Of a DNA stretch of 64,000 nucleotides, positions 1 through 8,557 are shown piece after piece. Below the pieces are notes generated by a model. That model saw only the letters and a list, made by a program, of their open reading frames with translations, had not been told where the DNA came from and did not search any database. The stretch spans positions 5,385,200 through 5,449,199 of the forward strand of contig OX639973.1 of NCBI GenBank assembly GCA_951828385.1, in the 5' to 3' direction. Numbering within the stretch: position 1 is the first letter of the stretch; each line of letters starts with the position of its first letter. A program made the position numbers and the translations under genes. Source of the stretch: an uncultured Poribacteria bacterium. Lineage in GTDB: Bacteria; Poribacteria; WGA-4E; WGA-3G.

Positions 1-57
1 GTTAGCATGCAATTTATCCGTGGGTTGTGGGCAGTCAAATGTCCGTCTATAAAAGCG

Positions 58-1425
58 TTAAGCGTTCACACCTGGTATTATCAGTGTCGCCTCTACAAAA
101 TACTTACCTCCGACGCGAAATATCAAAGTAGCGTGTTCATCGGCAAAGAGCATCTGGTTCTCAACGCGTGAAATCCTTACCTCTGAGGAATTGGCAAAAG
201 TTTGCTCAATTTCTTCGACAGTTTTGAGCGGTACCATGAATCCATCGCTATCCTCGGACAATTTAAGTGGGTCACAATGTGCGAGGGCAAGTTGTTTTCT
301 AATGGTTGCAGCAGCTTTTGTGCTGTCCTCCAAATAGAGCCCATTTAGAAAGTAACGGGATCCATTCTTTAGGGCCGGCGCAAATTCAGTTTTATAGAGG
401 ATTGACCGCAAGGTTTCCCCATCAATAGCAAATGTCTCCTTGCCAACAGACGGAAGTTGTGGAAATTCTGCCTCAGCAAGTTCAATGATCTTGCAGGTGC
501 CATCTCCACAAGTGATTTCAACTCGGTTGTCCGCCGTCGTTGCCAAGTTTATCAGTTTTTCACTGGGTAACCCTTTAACGATATCTGCCAATTTTTGGGT
601 AGAGACAACAATGGATCCTTCCGCCTCAATAGTTCCTTCAACCTTCATTCTAATACCGATTTCCGTGTCTGTCGCCATACACTCGATCGTGTTGCCTTTG
701 GCGTGGATGCGGACATTTGATATAATAGGTGGGGTCCTCCGCCCATTTGTGACACCCTGCATCGCTTGTAAGGAGTCCAACAAGTCATCTCTTTTAAAAG
801 TTAATTTCATTCCAAAACCTCCGTTCAAATGTTCTTGGGAGCGATGCCCTTCTTCAATTGTGGTGTCTTGAATCATGAATTCATACTTCTTTAGTTGTTG
901 CCGCGCACGGCGAATGCGACTTTTAATCGTTCCTTCTGATACACCTAAAAAGTCGCCTATCTCTGCGTAGGTCATCCCTTTGAAGTAGTGAAGCGTGATG
1001 GCTGTCCGACTGTTCTCCTGCAGCTTGGCAAGCAAATTTTCGACCAAATCGCGTCGCGCTTCAGCAAAAGTGTGAGCGTTTTGCATAGCGACAAATTGGG
1101 AATACGCCTCTGTTTCTATGTCCGTGGTGTCAGGGCCTTCCAGCGGTTCGGTCTGTATCCGGTTTTTTCGGCACCACGCGATACAGAGGCGATCTACAAT
1201 CACATAAATCCACCTCGGAAACTTTGCCGGATCTTCCAAGGTCTCCAATTTCTGATAGACTTGCAGGAAGGCTTCCTGCATGATGTCTTCGGCGATATGG
1301 AAATCCCCAATTTTCCGCCAGGCAAGCGCATGAACCTGTTTCTGGTACTTTCTAACCAGACTCGCAAAGGCAGTCTCGTCACCTGAAAGGATACGTTGGA
1401 TCAATGTAACATCGTCGTTTCGCAT
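58..1425 (-). CDS. ECF sigma factor fused to a DnaN-like sliding-clamp domain
   Basis: 455 aa. Residues 1-185 are an ECF sigma-70 factor: region 2 carries the AEDIMQEAFLQVYQKL helix and region 4 the helix-turn-helix around YAEIGDFLGVSEGTIKSRIRRAR. From residue 206 (MKLTFKRDDLL) to the end the protein matches the first two of the three domains of the DNA polymerase III beta clamp: the start-like strand, LADIVKGLP, FPQLP, RYFLNGLYLE, and the domain-2 end near IIPGVNA. Domain 3 is absent. The upstream start is ATG with GGAGAT 8 nt before it. A second strong ribosome site (GGAGG at 818-822, 7 nt before ATG 808-810) lies exactly at the clamp boundary, so a free 250-aa clamp-like protein may also be made. 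The sigma part is of the same subfamily as the sigma factors at 47098 and 52659. Sigma activity and the clamp fold are family inferences; the fusion itself is read directly from the uninterrupted frame. Confidence 0.88.
   Translation of the reverse strand: MRNDDVTLIQRILSGDETAFASLVRKYQKQVHALAWRKIGDFHIAEDIMQEAFLQVYQKLETLEDPAKFPRWIYVIVDRLCIAWCRKNRIQTEPLEGPDTTDIETEAYSQFVAMQNAHTFAEARRDLVENLLAKLQENSRTAITLHYFKGMTYAEIGDFLGVSEGTIKSRIRRARQQLKKYEFMIQDTTIEEGHRSQEHLNGGFGMKLTFKRDDLLDSLQAMQGVTNGRRTPPIISNVRIHAKGNTIECMATDTEIGIRMKVEGTIEAEGSIVVSTQKLADIVKGLPSEKLINLATTADNRVEITCGDGTCKIIELAEAEFPQLPSVGKETFAIDGETLRSILYKTEFAPALKNGSRYFLNGLYLEDSTKAAATIRKQLALAHCDPLKLSEDSDGFMVPLKTVEEIEQTFANSSEVRISRVENQMLFADEHATLIFRVGGKYFVEATLIIPGVNA
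808..822 (-). promoter_or_regulatory. internal ribosome binding site and start at the sigma/clamp boundary
   Basis: On the minus strand GGAGG (818-822) stands 7 nt before an in-frame ATG (808-810) inside the sigma-clamp gene. The encoded N-terminus MKLTFKRDDLL looks like a natural DnaN start. This is either a functional internal start giving a free clamp-like protein or a relic of a formerly separate gene. Confidence 0.6.
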
Positions 1426-1877
1426 TAGACATCTCCAGAAAGGCTACTTTTATCAACGGAACTTATCAATTGCTATGTTTTATAGGTAGGTGTGCCTACA
1501 CATCGTGAAGAGGCACTCTATTAACTAACTCACGTCACTATATAATGACGCGAATTAGAAAAAAAAAGATGCATTATTTGGGAAAGAAAGAGGAAAAAAT
1601 CGCTGAAGGCAAAAAATTAATTGGTTAATTTCATAACGATGCCCGGCATCCGTTCCCAGTGACCGGTGGGAACCCTGGTTAGAATGCCGATTGCATGCAT
1701 CAACGCAGGGTGCGCGTGTTGCCTCGCAGCGAGAGTCGTCGGGGCGAGTACGCCGCAACACCGCGAAGCAATCCGCAGAAATACCATAGCAATACGCAAA
1801 AACACCGCAAGCAAAAACGCTACTGGGGTTCGGGATTGGCATCCGTAATCCATTCGCGTTAGTTTGCTAAAGCGGTG
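1426..1877. other. intergenic region with small hairpins
   Basis: No convincing gene. Visible structure: a 7-bp stem GTTCCCA/TGGGAAC with an 8-nt loop (1652-1673), an adjacent GATGCC/GGCATC palindrome (1638-1650), and a purine-rich, GCAA-repetitive stretch (about 1755-1820) that reads on the minus strand as degenerate copies of a GCGGTGTTTTTGCG-like unit. Short open frames here have low-complexity translations and no ribosome site. The promoter of the sigma-clamp gene should lie in 1426-1500, but I see no clear consensus. Confidence 0.5.
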
Positions 1878-4652
1878 TTATTTCAAAATGACCATCCGGC
1901 GGGTGCTTTGAAAATCGCCAGCGGTAAATGTATAGAAATAGATACCACTTGCGACGCGCGTCCCGGATGCGTCTCTACCATCCCAATACGCAGCCTTATC
2001 TTGACTCTGGTAATTACCCAGCTCTTGTAGCCCAACATTCAATTGACGAACAAGCCCGCCGCCGATGTCGTAGATTTTCACAGTAACATCGGCTTGCTCA
2101 GCCAAGTTATAGGGGAACCACGTTTCGGGGTTAAAGGGATTCGGATAGTTCTGGAAAACGGTTGTGTGTTTAATGTGCCCAAGTGTCGTAAGTGTCTGGG
2201 AGGTTGGATCAACAGGGAACGGAACATCTGCCGCTTGGAATCCCAAATCGATAGGATTATAGATAAAAGCCGAGCCAGCATTATCACCAGCATTATCATT
2301 ACCTGCAGCCCCAACGATAGCGAACGCGCCTCTGATAGCAACCGAAGCACCGAACAGGTCTGATCGGTTCGTGCTGCCTGCAATAATTCTGCGCTTCTCC
2401 ACCCAAGTCAACCCGTCCCGCAGGTAGGCGTAGGCTGAGCCTTTGTCGATTTGTTCAGCGGGGTTTTCACTTGTACTGGTCGGATGGTCATCCTTCCACG
2501 CCCCGACAATGGCTGCGTTTTCATGAATGGCGACAGCTGACCCGAATTCATCGCCCGCTTCGGCATCAGTAGCAGCGAGTTTTGCCTGTTGTAGCCAAGC
2601 ATCTCGCGTCTCCACAAAAACATAAGCGGCTCCCATGTCCGGTTCTCGCCGATCCTCTTTAGGCGCGCCGATGATAGCGACACCGTTAGTTAGATCCACA
2701 GCATAACCGAATTCGTCGCCGAGTCCACTATCGTTTGGGATAAGTTGGAAGTCTTGGCTCCATGTGTCGCCGTTGCGCGTAAAGATGTATGCGGCACCGG
2801 AGTCGGGGCCTGTTGCGTCACTCCGATGTGCGCCAATGAGTGCACTATCGCTGTAGATAGCCACAGCACGTCCGAACTGATCTCCGGGTACAGCATTTTG
2901 GTGTGTGAGTTTTGCCTGTTGTGTCCAGGAGCCTCCGTTTCGGACAAAGATGTATGCGGCACCAGCGTCTACACTGCTTTCATCCTTTCCGTGAGCACCG
3001 ATGACAGCGGTATTCTCATGGAGTGCGACGGCTGTTCCGAAGTGGTCGAACATACTGGTATCGTTCCCTATTAATTTGGCTTGTTGAATCCATTCGGTGT
3101 CTGATTGGATGAAGACGTATGCTGCACCTGCTTCTGGCCCAGCATCATCAACACCGGGGGCACCGATAAGTACGGTTTCACCATTAATAGCGGCAGCATT
3201 TCCGAATAGATCGCCTGCCTTAGCGTCGTCAGCGGCAAGCTTTGCGCGTTGTAGCCAGAGGGCCCCACTCCGCTCAAAGATGTATGCGGCACCGGCGTTC
3301 GGTTCGATGTCGTCATCTTGTTGCGCGCCTGCGACAGCAAGATTGCCACTAATCGAGACCGAGATGCCAAACTGATCTTCGGAAGCGGTTTCGCCATCGC
3401 TTAACTTGATAGTCTCAACCCACGCCCCATCTTCCTTTTGCTCAAAGATATATGCGGCACCAGAAGCGAGACCGCCTGCGCTGTGTTTTGGCGCGCCTGT
3501 GATAACCTCGTTTCCACTGATAGCGACAGCAAACCCAAGTTGGTCTCCGCCGCGTCTATCACCTGCGACGAGTTTGGTGTGTTGGTTCCAGAATGGCGGT
3601 TCGTTCTGAGTAAAGACGTAAGCTGCGCCGACTGTATCTTCACCGACGACACCACCGATTGCTCCAATAACAGCGGTTTCGCCACTGATATCAACAGAGG
3701 TGCCGAAGGCGGAGGCGCCATCTGGATCAATGGGAATCATCCGGATACGGACGCGGTTTCTTTTCTGCTGCCATTTGGTGCCGTCGCGCTGATAGATGTA
3801 AGCGGCACCTTGCCCTTTATTTTTCGGTGAAGTTACAATCGCGAAATCGCCATCAACATCGACGGCGTATCCGAAATTATCCTCCGATTCGGTGTTGTTA
3901 CCGAGAAGTTTTTCTTCTAATGTCCATTGGATGCCATTGCGTACAAAGACATAAGCAGCCCCAGCATCTGAACCTGCTTCGTCATCACGGGTCGCTCCGA
4001 TGATAGCAGTATCTCCATCAATACCGACAGAAAAGCCGAAGTATGCGAATTTAGTGGCATCTGGAGCCGTGAGCTGGTCTGTCTGAATCCAGCTATTGCC
4101 GAGCCGCTCAAAAACGTAGACGGATCCTGCGTCTGCAGTAGGTTTATTGACACGGTGGGCACCGACGAGTGCTGTGTCGCCATCAATCGCGACCGAAATT
4201 CCAAAATAGTCGCCTGCGTGTGCTTCGGGCGCGACGAGTTTTGTCTGCTCTACCCATTCTGTGCCTTGCCGCGTAAAGATATATGCGGCACCAGAGTTAT
4301 TTCCGAAATCGTCTCTCCGTGGCGCGCCGACGATAGCATAATCGCCGCTCATTGCGAGGGTTGTGCCTAATTCGTCACCACCTATTGTGTCACTGGCGTT
4401 CAGTTTTTGATGTTGTACCCATCCGGTTTCACTCCGAAAAAAGACTTGGATCGAACCGGCATTTCTGCCGTCGTCGGTATCATCTTTCGGGACACCTACC
4501 ATTGCGTAATCACCGCTCATGCCGACACTCGCACCGAGATTATCGTGAATGACAGCGGCACTTGTATTGAGTTGCACTCGGTCAGCCCTACTTTGTCCTG
4601 CCAACCCGATTCCAAGGAGCAGGGTCAATATCGTTATCTGTAATCTTCTCAA
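1878..4652 (-). CDS. FG-GAP repeat surface protein with C-terminal sorting-type domain
   Basis: 924 aa. A signal peptide (hydrophobic ITILTLLLGIGLAG, cleavage near QSRA) is followed by about 13 repeats of roughly 60 aa. Each repeat has the core D.FG.AVAI.GD.A.VGA and ends SGAAYIF or AGAAYVF, typical of FG-GAP_2 beta-propeller blades of integrin-like proteins. The last 90 residues (YPNPFNPETWFPYNL, then VKIYDIGG, WDGRD.SG..V.SGIYFY) match the FlgD-Ig/type IX sorting-like C-terminal domain of secreted proteins. The start is TTG with AGGAGG 10 nt upstream; no in-frame ATG gives a better signal peptide. Probably exported and surface-attached; the ligand is unknown. Confidence 0.9.
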   Translation of the reverse strand: MRRLQITILTLLLGIGLAGQSRADRVQLNTSAAVIHDNLGASVGMSGDYAMVGVPKDDTDDGRNAGSIQVFFRSETGWVQHQKLNASDTIGGDELGTTLAMSGDYAIVGAPRRDDFGNNSGAAYIFTRQGTEWVEQTKLVAPEAHAGDYFGISVAIDGDTALVGAHRVNKPTADAGSVYVFERLGNSWIQTDQLTAPDATKFAYFGFSVGIDGDTAIIGATRDDEAGSDAGAAYVFVRNGIQWTLEEKLLGNNTESEDNFGYAVDVDGDFAIVTSPKNKGQGAAYIYQRDGTKWQQKRNRVRIRMIPIDPDGASAFGTSVDISGETAVIGAIGGVVGEDTVGAAYVFTQNEPPFWNQHTKLVAGDRRGGDQLGFAVAISGNEVITGAPKHSAGGLASGAAYIFEQKEDGAWVETIKLSDGETASEDQFGISVSISGNLAVAGAQQDDDIEPNAGAAYIFERSGALWLQRAKLAADDAKAGDLFGNAAAINGETVLIGAPGVDDAGPEAGAAYVFIQSDTEWIQQAKLIGNDTSMFDHFGTAVALHENTAVIGAHGKDESSVDAGAAYIFVRNGGSWTQQAKLTHQNAVPGDQFGRAVAIYSDSALIGAHRSDATGPDSGAAYIFTRNGDTWSQDFQLIPNDSGLGDEFGYAVDLTNGVAIIGAPKEDRREPDMGAAYVFVETRDAWLQQAKLAATDAEAGDEFGSAVAIHENAAIVGAWKDDHPTSTSENPAEQIDKGSAYAYLRDGLTWVEKRRIIAGSTNRSDLFGASVAIRGAFAIVGAAGNDNAGDNAGSAFIYNPIDLGFQAADVPFPVDPTSQTLTTLGHIKHTTVFQNYPNPFNPETWFPYNLAEQADVTVKIYDIGGGLVRQLNVGLQELGNYQSQDKAAYWDGRDASGTRVASGIYFYTFTAGDFQSTRRMVILK

Positions 4653-4848
4653 GTCTTTCTTTCCTCCTCACCATTAGATGCTATCCCTATCCGCTAAATC
4701 TATAGGAATAATTGAAATTCATTCTTTCTCCATTGTTATCAGTGAAAATCTTGATTGTTAATGACACAATTTGCAAGCCAAAAGGGTGCATATTTTGAAA
4801 AAACCGCAAAAATCAGGGCCCATGAAAGGTACGCCTCCCCATTTGGTC

Positions 4849-4994
4849 TGTATATAACGTGAGTTTGATAAAACGAGACTCCGTGTTTCTCGTAGGGGCG
4901 AGGTACTCTCGTCCGTAGGGGTTAGGCGACCTAACCCCTACGAACCGTTCGTTTATTTTAGAATTTGATATATATCAAACCTACGTTGTATATA
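4849..4994. mobile_element. MITE-like element with nested palindromes
   Basis: Terminal inverted repeats: left 4849-4870 (TATATAACGTGAGTTTGATA core) and right 4973-4994 (TATCAAACCTACGTTGTATA core), matching except for about two substitutions and one inserted base. Inside are a perfect 13-bp stem with a 3-nt loop (4914-4942, arm CGTAGGGGTTAGG) and a 16-bp palindrome TTTGATATATATCAAA (4964-4979) overlapping the right end. No coding potential. The rest of the 4653-5134 gap shows nothing else I can name. Confidence 0.6.
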
Positions 4995-5134
4995 GCGTAG
5001 CAAATTACATGCCACTCGAAAATTCAGATAAAATCGGTGAATTTCGACCGCTTTCAACAGAATCTGCAATTCGTTGTTCACCTATTGAACACTGCTACGG
5101 CAATTACGCTATTTGCCTCGCTTTGGACTGAGTG

Positions 5135-5758
5135 CTACTCCGATATGCTGAGTTTATGGATTTTTTTTGCTTTATCTTCGCCATACCATAACGCAGTGCC
5201 GTCCCAAGTCAACCCATGCGGTTCGCTTGGACATGAAACGGAATTGAGCACTTCACCAGATTCGGGGTGAATTCGGTAAACGACATGGTCATTTGTATCA
5301 GCGTTCCAAAGTGCTTCGCCATCCCATGCGAGACCGTGTGCGCGACCACCCGGTGTTGATAATTCAGCAAGGATTTCCCCGGTCTCAGGACACTGTTTGA
5401 TGAACCGACTCGTGTTCATGTCAACGCTCCAGAGATGCTCACCATCCCATGCCAACCCGTGGGGTCCTTCCGCGGGCGACGAAAAGGTTGTGACAACCTC
5501 TAAATCCGGTACTGTGAGTTTGTAAAATGTTTGCTGCCATATACTATTGTACCAAAGATGTTCACCTGCCCACTCCAAACCGGCACCACCGGGATAAGGC
5601 GGTGTAAGTGTAAGCAAAACCTCACCGGTCTCAGGATCAATTTCATGGATGGGACCGACACCTTCAACACTCCAGAGTGATGTTCCGCGCCATGCAAGTC
5701 CGTTAGTCCCAGCACCGGGAGATGGAATTTGATGATATCCATTCGTTGTTTCACGCAT
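5135..5758 (-). CDS. beta-propeller-like repeat protein
   Basis: 207 aa with no signal peptide. It consists of four to five repeats of about 42 aa, each with the pattern GLAWDGEHLW...I...PETGEVL, as in SMP-30/NHL or glutaminyl-cyclase-like propellers. Five blades would be few for a closed propeller, so it may be a partial propeller or an oligomer. The start ATG has GGAGG 10 nt upstream and overlaps the queG stop by 8 nt, so it is translationally coupled as the third gene of the pheA-queG operon. Function unknown. Confidence 0.72.
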   Translation of the reverse strand: MRETTNGYHQIPSPGAGTNGLAWRGTSLWSVEGVGPIHEIDPETGEVLLTLTPPYPGGAGLEWAGEHLWYNSIWQQTFYKLTVPDLEVVTTFSSPAEGPHGLAWDGEHLWSVDMNTSRFIKQCPETGEILAELSTPGGRAHGLAWDGEALWNADTNDHVVYRIHPESGEVLNSVSCPSEPHGLTWDGTALWYGEDKAKKIHKLSISE

Positions 5759-6911
5759 TGTTTTTATACCTCCGTGATGATTGATCTGTCTCTAAAAGCG
5801 CGTTCTGAATTTCAGTGATTACTTCTTGTTCGATTTCAATAGTTAATCGCGTCTGTAGTATCTGCTTGGCGGTATCGCCTCCGATTTTTCCCAATGCCCA
5901 TGCGGCATGGCTTCGGACCAAAGGCTCATCATCGGTTAACGCGTCTTTGAGTGCTGGGACGGCACGCGGCTCGCCCCAATTCCCGATAGCGACAAGAACA
6001 TTCCGTAGGAACCCGCGACGTTTCGTACGTTTGATCGGGCTCCCTTTGAACCTTCGGCTAAATTCCTGTTGTGTCATGCCGATAAGTGATAGCAATTTAG
6101 GCGTAAGATTTCCGTCGCGGGGTTGGAATGCTGGATCGTCCGTTGGAACTGCTTTACTATTCCATGGACAGACCTCCTGACAGATGTCGCATCCAAAGAT
6201 TAAGTTACCGATTTTTGGGCGTAATGCTTTCGGAATGCTCTCCTTGAGTTCAATTGTTAGATAAGAGATGCAAAGTCGAGAATCAAGGAGATTCGGTTCA
6301 ATAATCGCATCCGTTGGACATGCTTCAATGCAGCGCGTGCAAGTTCCACAACTCCCGCGGAGCGGAGCGGTATCTGATTCTAAGTCGATATTGATGAGTA
6401 CCTCTGCGAGGAAATACCAAGAACCGGAACGCCAATGGATGAGGTTGGTATTCTTACCGATCCAACCGATACCTGCCTTTTGTGCGTACTCCCTTTCGAT
6501 GATGGGCGCGGTATCCACGCAGACGCGTGTTTTCAATTCAGTTTCAGCTGTCTTCTTAATAAAATCAACAAGTTCAGAAAGACGTTGACGGATGACATCG
6601 TGATAGTCGTCCCCCCATGCATAGCGGGAAATCTGTCCACGCGCGGGGTCCTCCGCGAGTGCCTTCGGTGGATCAAGCGTATAATAGTTCATCGCGAGGC
6701 TAATGACAGATTTCGCCTCTGTCAAAAGGTAGCGAACATCCGCTTTGAGGGGCAGATGCCTTTCGAGATAGTCCATCTTCCCAGCATACCCGTTTTCTAT
6801 CCATTGCCGATAACGCGCAATCGTTTCGCTCTGTGCCGCAGGCGTAATTCCGACGAGTTCAAATCCGAGCTTATTTGCGCGCGCATGAATTTGTTGCGTT
6901 AGTGCTAACAT
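5751..6911 (-). CDS. queG: epoxyqueuosine reductase QueG
   Basis: 386 aa from the ATG at 6911. The frame extends upstream, but this start overlaps the pheA stop as TGATG and begins at the expected family N-terminus (MLALTQQIHARA). It catalyses the last step of queuosine synthesis in tRNA, reducing epoxyqueuosine with cobalamin and two 4Fe-4S clusters. Visible motifs: VDTAPIIEREYAQKAGIGWIG, the first cluster CGTCTRCIEACP and the second CDICQEVCP, followed by a C-terminal HEAT-like region (AVPALKDAL...VRSHAAWALGKIG) as in bacterial QueG. Cytoplasmic. Second gene of the operon. High confidence from the full motif set. Confidence 0.95.
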   Translation of the reverse strand: MLALTQQIHARANKLGFELVGITPAAQSETIARYRQWIENGYAGKMDYLERHLPLKADVRYLLTEAKSVISLAMNYYTLDPPKALAEDPARGQISRYAWGDDYHDVIRQRLSELVDFIKKTAETELKTRVCVDTAPIIEREYAQKAGIGWIGKNTNLIHWRSGSWYFLAEVLINIDLESDTAPLRGSCGTCTRCIEACPTDAIIEPNLLDSRLCISYLTIELKESIPKALRPKIGNLIFGCDICQEVCPWNSKAVPTDDPAFQPRDGNLTPKLLSLIGMTQQEFSRRFKGSPIKRTKRRGFLRNVLVAIGNWGEPRAVPALKDALTDDEPLVRSHAAWALGKIGGDTAKQILQTRLTIEIEQEVITEIQNALLETDQSSRRYKNNA

Positions 6912-7978
6912 CAAGGTGTCCCACGCGGATAGGATCCGATAACATTGACATCCCGGCACAATTCTTCAAGCTGCTCAAGTGCGACAATGACGCGTTCGTC
7001 AGCAATATGGCCATCCATCTCAGCAAAGAAGACATACTCCCACGGTTTGGTTCGTGATGGCAGAGATTCAAGATAACTCAGATTCAACCGGGCTTCCTCT
7101 AAAATACCGAGGACTTGGTGCAGTGCTCCAACTTTGTCCCGAATTGCAAAAAAGAACGAAGTCCGATCATGCCCACTTGGGTCTGACATCTGACTTCCGA
7201 TGATAAAGAAGCGCGTTGTGTTATTTGGCTCATCCATAATGGCGTTTGCAACAATTGGAATCTGATAAATTTCGCTTGCGAGTTCGCTTGCAATGGCAGC
7301 TGCTAACGGTTCTTCGGCGGCTCGCTGCGCTGCTTCAGACGTACTAACGACCTCAACTTGTTCAACACTTCCAAGATGTCGGCTTAGCCATGCCCTGCAT
7401 TGCGCGAAAGGTTGCGGATGCGAATAGACACACCGAATTTCTGTAAGCGGCGATTTCGACAATAAGTGCTGTTTTATCGGTTGAAATGTCTCTGCGCAAA
7501 TCCACAAAGATGTGTGTTGGAAACGTTCTAAAACGTCCCGAACCGTCCCCTGCACCGAATTTTCGATAGCGACCACACCATAATTTGCTCTTCCAGATTC
7601 AACCTCAGTAAAGATGTCAACCTGCGGATGAACAGGAATCAACTCCGTTGACGCGCCGAAATGACATCGAGCTGCCAAGTGTCCGAAACTACCCACCGGA
7701 CCGAGAAAGGCGACCCGCTCCGGTTCCTGCAAAGCACGGGATGCAGATAAAATCTCGGTCCAGATCGCTTCAAGCGCAGCTTCTGGGAACTTACCGTCAT
7801 TCTGCGCCATCAAGCGTACGATGACTTCCCGCTGCCGGTGCGGAACATAAACCTGCGCAATGCCTGTTTCTGATTTCACCGCCCCGACCTTCTTGGAAAT
7901 CTCTGCTCGTTTCTGTAGCAGTGCTAAAATCTGGTCATCAATCTCGTTAATCTGGTCGCGATACTCAGTTAATTCCAA
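6911..7978 (-). CDS. pheA: bifunctional chorismate mutase / prephenate dehydratase
   Basis: 355 aa P-protein of phenylalanine synthesis. Residues 1-90 form an AroQ chorismate mutase domain (IDDQILALLQKRAEISKKVG, then PHRQREVIVRL). Residues about 92-265 form the prephenate dehydratase domain (VAFLGPVGSFGHLAA, NYGVVAIENSVQGTV, and the catalytic-site-like NNTTRFFIIG). The C-terminal ACT domain (TSFFFAIRDKVGALHQVL, LNLSYLESLPSR, YVFFAEMDGH) allows feedback control by phenylalanine. The start is TTG with AGGAG 10 nt upstream. The stop overlaps the queG start, so it is the first gene of a three-gene operon. Confidence 0.96.
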   Translation of the reverse strand: MELTEYRDQINEIDDQILALLQKRAEISKKVGAVKSETGIAQVYVPHRQREVIVRLMAQNDGKFPEAALEAIWTEILSASRALQEPERVAFLGPVGSFGHLAARCHFGASTELIPVHPQVDIFTEVESGRANYGVVAIENSVQGTVRDVLERFQHTSLWICAETFQPIKQHLLSKSPLTEIRCVYSHPQPFAQCRAWLSRHLGSVEQVEVVSTSEAAQRAAEEPLAAAIASELASEIYQIPIVANAIMDEPNNTTRFFIIGSQMSDPSGHDRTSFFFAIRDKVGALHQVLGILEEARLNLSYLESLPSRTKPWEYVFFAEMDGHIADERVIVALEQLEELCRDVNVIGSYPRGTP

Positions 7979-8034
7979 AAAAATAGATCTCCTGGTGGTT
8001 ATTGGTTATAAGTGCGCTGCCCTTTAAGTTATAA

Positions 8035-8061
8035 GTTAAGAGTGAAGTGAAACCTCTTAAC
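8035..8061. repeat. dispersed intergenic hairpin repeat, copy 1
   Basis: GTTAAGAG (8035-8042) pairs with CTCTTAAC (8054-8061). The same 27-nt unit with one base change recurs at 11765-11791. Next to it is an 11-bp inverted repeat, CCGAGAACTCG (8074-8084) with CGAGTTCTCGG (8109-8119), in the space after the DUF5069-like gene. It could act as a transcription end but lacks a T-run. Confidence 0.55.
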
Positions 8062-8140
8062 TTACAACCTTGACCGAGAACTCGCGCCTAAGTAAAAGTA
8101 TCTGTAGACGAGTTCTCGGCTAAAACTTATAACGACTCCA

Positions 8141-8386
8141 CTATCCATCCAATTTCTTCATAGCGGCAATCATTTCATCGTCTGAAGGGTTGTCTTTCAC
8201 CATTTCGACAAACGCCTCAGCACTTAACTTATGTTCCTCCAGGAACATTTTGTCCTGCGGTCACGGATAGATATACTCACCGATGATACCTTGTAATTGT
8301 GCGTTGGCTTTATCGCTGATTCTGGCTAACCATGGGATCCCTCCGATAATCATATCCCTATGGCGTGGTTTCCAATCAAGAGCCAT
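8141..8386 (-). CDS. DUF5069-like small selenoprotein candidate (in-frame UGA)
   Basis: 81 aa if the in-frame UGA (8261-8263, codon 42) is read as selenocysteine. The ATG at 8384-8386 has a perfect AGGAGGT 7 nt upstream. Before the UGA the protein reads MALDWKPRHRDMIIGGIPWL...IGEYIYP, after it PQDKMFLEEHKLSAEAF...MKKLDG, ending at TAG. From memory, DUF5069 proteins carry a Cys at this place in a Y-x-C-P-x-D context, so UGA replaces a conserved Cys. A perfect 7-bp hairpin with loop UGGA follows 12 nt after the UGA. Five SelN genes in the same window show the organism probably decodes UGA as Sec. The alternative is a recent nonsense mutation or sequencing error. The biochemical role of DUF5069 is unknown. 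Confidence 0.65.
8231..8248 (-). promoter_or_regulatory. candidate bacterial SECIS hairpin of the DUF5069-like gene
   Basis: Perfect stem ATGTTCC/GGAACAT with tetraloop TGGA. The loop begins 19 nt after the UGA and has G at its second position, both within the published bacterial SECIS consensus (loop 16-37 nt from UGA, a G in the first two loop bases). Confidence 0.6.
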
Positions 8387-8396
8387 CTGTTTCACC

Positions 8397-8557
8397 TCCT
8401 TTAATAGTTGTCAGTTATCGGTTGTCAGTTGTCAGAAGAATAGTTTTCAGTTTTCAGTTGTGTCAGTTACCTTTCACGTTACTGCCACAAGACACCTCTT
8501 AACTGATAACTGAAAGGTTTTTCGCAGAAAAACCGAACTGATAACTGACAACTGATT
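8397..8557. repeat. CAGTTATCAGTT-type low-complexity intergenic repeat
   Basis: Degenerate 7-nt units (CAGTTGT, CAGTTAT, CAGTTTT) run in one orientation (8406-8470) and then inverted (8498-8555), so the segment can fold into a long imperfect hairpin. The same family occurs at 16312-16345, 41980-42245, 45410-45545, 49160-49255 and 54811-54880, always between genes. Confidence 0.6.

Noticed and set aside
1555-1853. Short minus-strand and plus-strand frames in the first intergenic gap
   Set aside because: Overlapping frames on both strands, Cys/Arg-rich low-complexity translations and no ribosome site; the DNA looks like degenerate repeats.
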